From: Willaertia magna
Taxonomy: Eukaryota; Heterolobosea; Eutetramitea; Acrasida; Naegleriidae
Assembly (NCBI GenBank): GCA_902984215.1
Contig: CADWAF010004546.1
Coordinates: forward strand, 1-15,971
DNA: 15,971 bases
Direction of reading: 5' to 3'
The stretch's first letter is position 1; each line of letters starts with the position of its first letter. The notes under the pieces are model-generated. The model was given only the letters and a program-made list of their open reading frames with translations. It searched no databases and was not told where the DNA came from. Position numbers and translations under genes: made by a program. Below, in pieces: positions 1-6,782 of this stretch.

Positions 1-1428
1 CTCTAAAGGTATAACACTAACTAAAATAAATAATCCACCTGGTTTTAAAACTCTATAAATTTCTTCTTCATACTTTTCAATATCATTTAAATCTCCATCT
101 TCAAATGATAAAATACTATCAAATGTTGCTTTATCAATAATTAAATTAAATGTTTCATTTAAATATGCTTTTGATAAATCTCTTATATCTAATTGTCTAA
201 AATTAAAGATATTTAATTTAATTAAATCTAAATAAGTTTCTGTTTGTAAATGTATACAAATATTACTTATATCAATATTATCAATCATACAATTTTTAAT
301 TTTTAAAGAATCTTCTAAATAATCTAATAAGTGAATACTCAAGTTGGACACTCCGCAACCGACATCTAAAATTCTAAAATGGTTATTATTTGTATTGTTT
401 GTATTAGAATTTGTATGTTGTTGGTAAAGTTTTTGGAGGGAGTTTAAGGGTAAATATTTTTTGAAAAGGTCCCAATCGCAATACCATTCTTCGATAAAAC
501 CATGTTGTTGGTAATAATTATTCCAATATTGGAATTCTTTAAGATCGTAGGGGATGGTCGTTTCTTGAGGTACAGTTATATCTAATTTTAGTGAATTTAG
601 TTCGTTAGCGCGCATTCGGTGGATAAAATTATCTGCGATTTGGTATTGTTCTTCTTGATTTTTAGTTTGATCTCGGAATTGTTTTTTAATATATTCTTTA
701 ATGGTAAGTTTATCTTTATTTGGTAAATGATTTTGTTTTTGTATGAGTTTTAAAAGAGTGCGGTAATAATATACTCCTTTTAATTGATTTAATTTGTCTT
801 TATCAATTTCCTTTTCATTAATTGGTCTATTACCAAAAATAGGTGAGATAATATATTCTTCAGTTAATTTATCCTCATTTTGTAATTTTGTAAAATATTC
901 TTTGGTCGGTTGAAAAAGATCTTTTGCAATTTGTAACTGTTCAGGAGTTAAATTACGATTATTTAAGAAATTTTGTTCAAATTGTTTTAATTCTTTTTGA
1001 TATTTCATTTCCGAAATTTGCTCTTCATTATACTTTTTCATCTCCTCTTTCGTCAGATTATTTGTATGATTCAATTTTCCTGACTTTTCGGTACTTTTTA
1101 AAGCATTACCGGTATTATTATTGGTCTGTGTCTGTACAGGAGAAATATTCTTCTTTTCCGTAAAGACCACCTTTTCAACAACATTCTTTTTTTGTTGTTG
1201 TTTATTATTACTTCGTGGATTACTTGCAAATAATCTATCAATTTTACTAATTTTTTTTTCTAATTTACTTTGAGTAGATTCTTTATTTGTTGAATTATTT
1301 GTTGAATTATTTAAAGAAAGAAAAGTGGAAAAGGAGTTTTTATTTTTGTTGAGAAAGAATTGTTGTTGGAGATGGAAAGGATGAAATTTTAAAAGTGTGG
1401 TGGTGTGTAGTTTTGTTGCGTTTTTCAT
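1..1428 (-). CDS. METTL13/CSKMT-type class I methyltransferase, 3' end missing
   Basis: The minus strand reads without a stop from an ATG at 1428 down to base 1, giving the first 476 residues; the carboxy end lies outside the window. The first 35-40 residues (MKNATKLHTTTLLKFHPF...) are basic and hydroxylated with almost no acid, like a mitochondrial targeting peptide. A long Lys/Gln/Asn-rich linker follows. The catalytic part begins near residue 297 with the family signature YWNNYYQQHGFIEEWY. Then come SAM-binding motif I, RILDVGCGVSNLSIHL (about 352-367), the motif IIDKATFDSIL (about 430-440) and RVLKPGGLFILV near the cut. This order matches the METTL12/CSKMT, METTL13 and EEF1A-lysine methyltransferase group, which methylates protein lysines or amino termini. 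Substrate is not determinable; a mitochondrial one is plausible from the leader. It is divergent from the gene at 1623. Family confidence is high, exact orthology low. Confidence 0.85.
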   Translation of the reverse strand, partial: MKNATKLHTTTLLKFHPFHLQQQFFLNKNKNSFSTFLSLNNSTNNSTNKESTQSKLEKKISKIDRLFASNPRSNNKQQQKKNVVEKVVFTEKKNISPVQTQTNNNTGNALKSTEKSGKLNHTNNLTKEEMKKYNEEQISEMKYQKELKQFEQNFLNNRNLTPEQLQIAKDLFQPTKEYFTKLQNEDKLTEEYIISPIFGNRPINEKEIDKDKLNQLKGVYYYRTLLKLIQKQNHLPNKDKLTIKEYIKKQFRDQTKNQEEQYQIADNFIHRMRANELNSLKLDITVPQETTIPYDLKEFQYWNNYYQQHGFIEEWYCDWDLFKKYLPLNSLQKLYQQHTNSNTNNTNNNHFRILDVGCGVSNLSIHLLDYLEDSLKIKNCMIDNIDISNICIHLQTETYLDLIKLNIFNFRQLDIRDLSKAYLNETFNLIIDKATFDSILSFEDGDLNDIEKYEEEIYRVLKPGGLFILVSVIPLE

Positions 1429-1622
1429 TTTTTTTGTCAATTTTTTTTTAATTTTTTTTTTAATTTTTTTTTTAATTTTTTATTAATGAACAATTTAAAT
1501 TTATTGATGGATTAATTAAAACAGTTTATTTAAAATTAAGCTAATATTTGAATAAATAGTTGCAAAATTTTCATTGTTCCTTTTATGTACGTACTCCTTT
1601 AAAAAAAAATTAAAAAAAAAAA
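1429..1622. promoter_or_regulatory. Divergent intergenic promoter region
   Basis: This 194-bp gap separates two divergent start codons and must hold the promoters of both genes. It is almost pure A+T, with T-rich runs next to the left gene and A-rich runs directly before the ATG at 1623, the start context expected in very AT-rich protists. No TATA box or factor site can be singled out against this background. Confidence 0.6.
1441..1481. repeat. Near-tandem T-tract repeat, period about 12 bp
   Basis: Runs of T9, T10, T10 and T6 are separated by AA at 1450-1451, 1462-1463 and 1474-1475, giving about three and a half units of a (T10 A2) repeat. It lies just upstream of the methyltransferase start on the minus strand. 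Such rigid T-tracts commonly exclude nucleosomes at promoters; that role is inferred here. Confidence 0.75.
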
Positions 1623-2540
1623 ATGTCATCAAACAACCATCATTCCGACGACAACCATTTCATTCCGAAAACGAAAAATAAACAACAAATTGTAATGCAT
1701 CGCATGTTTTTTATGAGATTTCATTATACTTTATTAAATTTACAAAATAATTTACAAAATACTTTACAAAATAATTCCATTTATGGATTACTTTTTGGAA
1801 AGGAAATTAATGATAAAATTTTAATTGATGATTTTCAAATTGGAATAAATAATTTACAAAATAATAATTTATTACAAAATAAAAATGTAATTGGATATTT
1901 TATTTATAAATTACCAATTATAGTAAATAAAGAAGAAAATAATAAATTTAATTTATTAACTTTTAATGAATATAATTTAATGAATGAATTATATCAATTA
2001 TTTAATAATAATAACACTTCTTTAAATACAACTTTACAAAATAATAATTATCTTAACCAATTAAATAATAACACTTCTTTACAACATTCATTTCAAATCG
2101 TTGCAATTTTCCAAACAATATATTCAACAATAGATTCAAGTATTATTGAATTTAATTATCAATTTCAAAAAATTGAATTTAATCCTTATTATTCATTATT
2201 TTTACAAAATAATTTTATTTTACCTTATATTTTAAATTCAAATAGTCCATTATCTGTTGAAATTATAAATTTAATTAGTACAAATAAAAATTTACAATAT
2301 AAAAAAAATAAAGATAATTGTAAAGATAACAATAGAATGGATACAAGTGATGGTGGTATTAATAATAGTAGTAATAGTTACAATAATAATAATGGTGAAA
2401 GTAATGCATTTTTAGATGGTTTGTGTAAATCGTCAGATCAATTATGTAAATCGTCAGATCAATTAGTTCAACAATTAGAACAATTTTGTAATCAATCCAT
2501 TTCTGAATTGTATACAATAGCAAAACAATTAAAAGAATAA
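1623..2540 (+). CDS. MPN-minus protein resembling Abraxas/FAM175 (BRISC scaffold)
   Basis: This intronless 305-residue protein starts at an ATG preceded by an A-run. Residues about 27-200 look like an MPN fold without the zinc-binding JAMM residues. YGLLFGKEINDKILIDDFQI (54-73) fits the first strand and hairpin of an MPN domain. NVIGYFIYKL...LLTFNEYNLM (88-120) and FQIVAIFQTIYST (about 157-169) follow the Abraxas order: a VIG(W/Y)Y strand, a TFxE helix, then a hydrophobic strand. The carboxy end (about 276-305) is a short amphipathic helix, the usual Abraxas dimerisation coiled coil. Abraxas proteins scaffold the K63-specific deubiquitinase BRCC36. LQNN/NNN insertions interrupt the fold, and a CKSSDQL heptad is exactly duplicated near 268-281. 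Recognition is by motif only; another MPN-minus protein (an eIF3 or lid subunit) is possible. Confidence 0.55.
   Translation: MSSNNHHSDDNHFIPKTKNKQQIVMHRMFFMRFHYTLLNLQNNLQNTLQNNSIYGLLFGKEINDKILIDDFQIGINNLQNNNLLQNKNVIGYFIYKLPIIVNKEENNKFNLLTFNEYNLMNELYQLFNNNNTSLNTTLQNNNYLNQLNNNTSLQHSFQIVAIFQTIYSTIDSSIIEFNYQFQKIEFNPYYSLFLQNNFILPYILNSNSPLSVEIINLISTNKNLQYKKNKDNCKDNNRMDTSDGGINNSSNSYNNNNGESNAFLDGLCKSSDQLCKSSDQLVQQLEQFCNQSISELYTIAKQLKE
2424..2465 (+). repeat. Perfect 21-bp tandem duplication inside the Abraxas-like gene
   Basis: Bases 2424-2444 and 2445-2465 are identical, encoding CKSSDQL twice in frame. Each unit is 21 nt, so the reading frame is kept. The absence of any difference between the copies suggests a recent slip or an assembly duplication. 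Confidence 0.9.
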
Positions 2541-2864
2541 AATTATTTAAAAGTCTTTAATGTTAACAACAATAAAAGTTATACAATAAATAAATAAACA
2601 ATCTTAACCACAATATAAAAATAGGTTATAAAAATATATATTTACCAAAAAGAATTAGTTATCTTGGTTTTTCGCAACTATTAAGATGGAATAAATTTTA
2701 ACAAATTATCATGGATTTTGGTTTTTCGGTCAACTAAAACGGAATGTTATTTTTTTTTAGAGAACAGATATTAGTCTGTTGTTGTCAACCAAAAGTATCT
2801 AGTTGAGAAATAAAAGCTTTGTGACGCTTGTTTAATAATTCAAATTAATTAAAAAAACAATTTA
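2541..2864. promoter_or_regulatory. Intergenic region upstream of the OTU-dynamin gene
   Basis: This 324-bp gap holds the 3' end of the Abraxas-like gene and the promoter of the OTU-dynamin gene. It contains two copies of the repeated TTGGTTTTTCG motif (2664-2679 and 2711-2728). A short upstream ORF starts at 2711 (MDFGFSVN, stop at 2735-2737) and a second of 20 codons starts at 2743. If the transcript includes them, either could damp translation of the main ORF. The last bases before the ATG at 2865 are A-rich. Confidence 0.5.
2664..2728 (+). repeat. Two copies of a motif shared with 8709-8731
   Basis: Copy one, 2664-2679, reads TTGGTTTTTCGCAACT. Copy two, 2711-2728, reads ATGGATTTTGGTTTTTCG. 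Both strings recur exactly within 8709-8731. The spacing from the motif to the flanking start codon is about 130-200 bp on each side of the gene pair. The motif could be a shared regulatory site or the edge of an inserted segment. Confidence 0.75.
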
Positions 2865-5800
2865 ATGTCAGGCCAATATACTGGAAAACCTAGTAGAACT
2901 CTTGATTTAAGTACTAATAACGGTGATTTGAAATCTATCAACAAAGAAAAAGAACTTCAGTCTAATAGAGATCAAGGGCTTAGCACTGAAACTCCAACAC
3001 AAAACATGGATAAAACAACTATTAGAACAGAACCTTCAAAACAAAAGATTGAACAATCTGAAACCGAAATTCAAGAAAAGTTAATGGAAGAGTATAGAAA
3101 GAAGGACATTTATGATGCTGGTGGAGAAGGGGACTGTGGTCCTTTATCTATTATTGCTTCCTTAGTTTATGAGTCAATTAAATCCAAGTTAAGACCAAAG
3201 GCGATTGGGTTACTCAAAAAATTAGACGTTGATTATTTAAGAGCAGAAATTGATAAAAGAAGGGAATTAAAACCTCAAAATAAGAGATGGTTCGACGATG
3301 TAGATTTACAAGAGTGTGTTAATATGTTTCTTGAAAGAATGGAACTTGTTGTAAAGTTATGTGTATACTCACACTCTTACGAAAAGGTTCAAACTTTTAT
3401 ACCACAAGGTAAACCTCCAGACAAAGCAGTTAAAGAAGTGGTCTTGTATTTAGTTGGTGGGGATAATGGTCATTTTCAATGCGCCCTTGACCCAACGAGT
3501 AATATGAACAGCCAGATGTACGAATGGGTAAATGAAAAGAAACTGGACCGTAAGTGCTCGTTTGCTGAGTACAGAGCAAATTACGAGTACGTAGCAACTC
3601 CTGAGAATTCAAACGTTAATCCTTCAGTAGCCCCCCAGTTTTCTGCTCCAAAATATGGAGAGTTATTGGAAGAGTTAAAAGAAGAGTTTGAAAAGCTTAA
3701 AGAGGTTGCACAAAAGTCAAAAACAGCTTCAATTGACACTCTTCGTACAGATTTGTTATCTTGCGTGCAAATTATAACTGTGATTTTAATGAAGATGAAT
3801 ATGAATGATCCGAAAATAGCACACATCGTTACCGCAGTTATAGTTTTTGGTGGACAGAGCTCTGGTAAAAGTAGACTTGTTTCCTCTGTTGTTGGAGCCC
3901 CAGTTGCCTTTTCCCAGCCAAATACAGCAACCACTTCTCCAGTTTTATATTCAGCAAAGGTAGGGGACAGTAAGAACATTTCTATATCTATTAACAACAA
4001 GCAGGTGGGGTCGTTTGTTGAAGTGGCAGCACAACTAGCAAAAACAATGGACGAAGAGTTTAAAAAAAACAAAAATTTTTCTAAGGAAGTATTACAAGTT
4101 GATATTAGTTCAAAGTCTATTCCTGCCCCTATTGCTATCTATGATATGGTTGGATTGATTGTTGGAGGAGGAATTGATGAAAAAGAAAAGAAAAAAAGAG
4201 CAGGAGAACTCTCGTCAACGTTTTATAAAAATGTTGTTGCAGTTTCACACGCATCCTCCATTCCTGTATTTGTCAACAGATTAAATGAAGAAAAAGAACA
4301 AATTAGTTGGATTTATCTTTTAGAAGAAAATGGTTATGCTGGTACAGACAGAGCTGTTGTTTGTCTAACACACGGAGATGTGGCATTAACAGACATGAAT
4401 GACAAAAATCTTTTCAAAGATTGTCTTTCACTAAAAGGTCTTTGGGCCGCAATTACTGCAAGTGTTAAGAGTTTGCTTAAAGAAAAAGGGAGTAAAGTTC
4501 CAATCTTTGTTACTGCTGTTGCACCACAGTTCGACACCCATCACATCAATGAATTAGTTGAAAAAGCAGGAGAGGAAGGAATGTTAAAGGAATATTATCG
4601 TGAAAACAAAAACTCACACGAAAAGATGATGAAATCTTTAATGTCCATAATAGAAGCACGTAAAATTAAATACACACAAGACGAACTTAATGAATTCCAA
4701 TCCCATTTTGGAACAGAAAATTTTGTCAATTATATTCGCAAAAAGCAACTAGAAGGATTTATCTCAAATATTCCAAAAGTAACTTCCTTTGTTTCTGATA
4801 TTTTAAATAATGAAGAACAAGTTTTAGTACAAACCAGAAAAGCAAAAGAGGAGTTAGATGGACTTCCTCCACAAAGTCTTGTGTTAGATTTCTTTAAACT
4901 ATTTTGTTTGTTGTTACACAGCATAACTATTGGTAGAAGTATTGAAGACAGAACTTCAACTGGATATTCTGCAAGATATAACGAGTTTGTTAACACAGAA
5001 GATAAAATTTACAATCCCTCTAGACCAGCCCCTCTTAAATGGGTGAATGGAAAAGAATGGGAAATGCACAAAAATAATAATTGCATGACAATGGAACAAG
5101 AAATTTTATTTTCTGTTAATTCAGTTCCTTTTTTAGAAAGTTCTTCCATTGAATTCCCTTTCTCATTAGATAAGGATATCAACGACCAATATGAAAAGGA
5201 ATATGTAGATGCTTACAAAGATACAGCTGATCCTGCTTATGCTGGAGTAAGCAGGATGAAAAATCTAATTAGAGAGGCAAGTGCCAGATTGTCATGGATA
5301 AATCCAGGACAAATAACAAAGTCTGACTTAAGGGAAAGCAACAAAGAAGCAAGTGTTCAAAGTGAGTTCGATGATGCTGTTAATTTCAAACTTTCTTCTA
5401 CAACTGAATCTTTATTTAAGGACAAGTTGGCAAAATATTTAGCCAGAAGGTTTGGTGCCATTTTGTGGCATTGTGTTACTGTGGTTGTTTCTTTCTTAGA
5501 AACAATCCCTCAATTCCATGTCTTAACAAGTTCCAATGGATTTATTGAGGACGCTTTGGCAATTTTTGCCGAAAGACATTACAGACAATTTAAGAACAAA
5601 ATCCAAGAACATATTGAAGAAATTGCATCAAGATCCAACACTCTTATTGATCATTGGTCTCCATTATTTTATGAATTGGCACCTTTATTAATGATTTATG
5701 ATAAGAAGATTGTTGAAGAGTGGATTGATTCACACCCTTCCAACACTTCTTTCTCAAGCATAATGAAAAGAGTTATTAACAAACCTTTAGAATTTAGTAA

Positions 5801-6566
5801 CGATTTAATGAGTCTAATAAAAGAAGAACAAAAGGAAGATAACACAAAAAAAATCATTGACTCTCAAGAATCTGAAGAAGATAACGAAGAGTTAAATAAT
5901 GGAGGATTAAAGAAATTTTTTTACCAAGGGGATGATACCTTTATTACTGACCTTTTTAGGAATTGGGAAAGGCCAGCACTTTCCTTTTTCAAGACCTCTT
6001 GGCGTAATATTCGTATTAACTCCAAACGTGATAGATCTGACATCATTATGTACTTAATGGGTATGGCAGATTCCCCAGATGCCGTAGGGAGAAGAGAACA
6101 ACAATACGTTATTACTGAAAAAGACGTAGCAAGAAGTAATTATGTTTACCAAAGAATGTTCCGTTCAAGAGTATTTGACGTTATAAGAGCAGTTTATTCA
6201 GAGTTAATGAAGGGTGTAGTTGAGTCTCAAGATTTCACAAAGCTTGCCTGGGAATACCAGGTGCATTTTAGTGCATTTGTGCAACATTTGCACAATGAAA
6301 AGAACAAGGAGGTCACCGAAGAAACCGCTAAGATATTAATGAAAGAAAAATATGGTTTAGAAGATAAGAGGGAAATCCTTGGAAACGAAGTTAAAACAGT
6401 TCAATCCAATGTTGAAAACCTTAGATCGTTATTGAAAGCAGTTCATTGGTTCAAAGATACTGCTACTAATAATATGGAGGCAATTACATCTGTCTTTGAT
6501 TTAAACCAAGCTGCAATTGAATTGAAGACTGAAAAGAAGGAAAAAGTTGAACAAACAGAAGAATAA
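2865..6566 (+). CDS. OTU-like cysteine protease fused to dynamin-like GTPase
   Basis: This intronless ORF encodes 1233 residues. Residues 1-75 are polar and probably disordered. Residues about 80-215 look like an OTU peptidase: GEGDCGPLS holds the candidate nucleophile Cys91, and VVLYLVGGDNGHFQCAL holds the candidate His203, a Cys-then-His order and spacing typical of OTU deubiquitinases. After a charged helix (about 254-285) comes a dynamin-type GTPase: P-loop GGQSSGKS (329-336), switch I TATTSP (354-359), switch II DMVG (427-430) and THGD (502-505) where dynamins usually have TKxD. The remaining 700 residues are helical, as expected for a dynamin stalk, with an acidic patch (about 1005-1025) and a helical, coiled-coil-like carboxy end. 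I see no transmembrane segment, PH domain or proline-rich tail. Expected roles are ubiquitin cleavage and GTP-driven assembly. The THGD motif may alter nucleotide specificity or signal a divergent family. Confidence 0.8.
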   Translation: MSGQYTGKPSRTLDLSTNNGDLKSINKEKELQSNRDQGLSTETPTQNMDKTTIRTEPSKQKIEQSETEIQEKLMEEYRKKDIYDAGGEGDCGPLSIIASLVYESIKSKLRPKAIGLLKKLDVDYLRAEIDKRRELKPQNKRWFDDVDLQECVNMFLERMELVVKLCVYSHSYEKVQTFIPQGKPPDKAVKEVVLYLVGGDNGHFQCALDPTSNMNSQMYEWVNEKKLDRKCSFAEYRANYEYVATPENSNVNPSVAPQFSAPKYGELLEELKEEFEKLKEVAQKSKTASIDTLRTDLLSCVQIITVILMKMNMNDPKIAHIVTAVIVFGGQSSGKSRLVSSVVGAPVAFSQPNTATTSPVLYSAKVGDSKNISISINNKQVGSFVEVAAQLAKTMDEEFKKNKNFSKEVLQVDISSKSIPAPIAIYDMVGLIVGGGIDEKEKKKRAGELSSTFYKNVVAVSHASSIPVFVNRLNEEKEQISWIYLLEENGYAGTDRAVVCLTHGDVALTDMNDKNLFKDCLSLKGLWAAITASVKSLLKEKGSKVPIFVTAVAPQFDTHHINELVEKAGEEGMLKEYYRENKNSHEKMMKSLMSIIEARKIKYTQDELNEFQSHFGTENFVNYIRKKQLEGFISNIPKVTSFVSDILNNEEQVLVQTRKAKEELDGLPPQSLVLDFFKLFCLLLHSITIGRSIEDRTSTGYSARYNEFVNTEDKIYNPSRPAPLKWVNGKEWEMHKNNNCMTMEQEILFSVNSVPFLESSSIEFPFSLDKDINDQYEKEYVDAYKDTADPAYAGVSRMKNLIREASARLSWINPGQITKSDLRESNKEASVQSEFDDAVNFKLSSTTESLFKDKLAKYLARRFGAILWHCVTVVVSFLETIPQFHVLTSSNGFIEDALAIFAERHYRQFKNKIQEHIEEIASRSNTLIDHWSPLFYELAPLLMIYDKKIVEEWIDSHPSNTSFSSIMKRVINKPLEFSNDLMSLIKEEQKEDNTKKIIDSQESEEDNEELNNGGLKKFFYQGDDTFITDLFRNWERPALSFFKTSWRNIRINSKRDRSDIIMYLMGMADSPDAVGRREQQYVITEKDVARSNYVYQRMFRSRVFDVIRAVYSELMKGVVESQDFTKLAWEYQVHFSAFVQHLHNEKNKEVTEETAKILMKEKYGLEDKREILGNEVKTVQSNVENLRSLLKAVHWFKDTATNNMEAITSVFDLNQAAIELKTEKKEKVEQTEE

Positions 6567-6782
6567 ATTATATTATTTATTTATTATATTATTATATTAG
6601 TTTCGAACAATATTTTGAGTGTTTTGTTTTGGATTAGTTTAAGCTATGAAATGTCAGTGATGAAAGAATAATGATGAACTATAAAGTTTAATTTTGAAGG
6701 GAAAAAAAAAAGTAAATGATTATTGTTTGGCAGATTGTTGTGGGCAAAGCCCTACCTTAAAAACAGTTTTTATTTTATTTAT
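6567..6782. terminator. Convergent 3' intergenic region with polyadenylation-like signals
   Basis: This 216-bp gap lies between two convergent stop codons. AATAAA overlaps the stop of the plus-strand gene (6562-6567), and AATAAA-like strings follow the minus-strand stop. A small GC-rich inverted repeat, GGGCAAAGCCC, stands out at 6743-6753. Nothing else gene-like is visible. Confidence 0.5.

Noticed and set aside
924..1163. Plus-strand ORF of 79 codons
   Set aside because: It is antisense to the methyltransferase frame, which carries clear family motifs; its composition is that of a shadow ORF.
3105..3510. Ulp1/SENP-type protease instead of OTU for the amino-terminal domain
   Set aside because: In Ulp1 proteases the histidine precedes the DCG cysteine. 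Here the cysteine comes first and the histidine about 110 residues later, as in OTU.
3581..4072. 163-codon minus-strand ORF inside the OTU-dynamin gene
   Set aside because: It lies wholly antisense to a well-supported coding region, has no recognisable motif and is explained by codon bias of the sense gene. The other antisense ORFs within that gene were rejected for the same reason.
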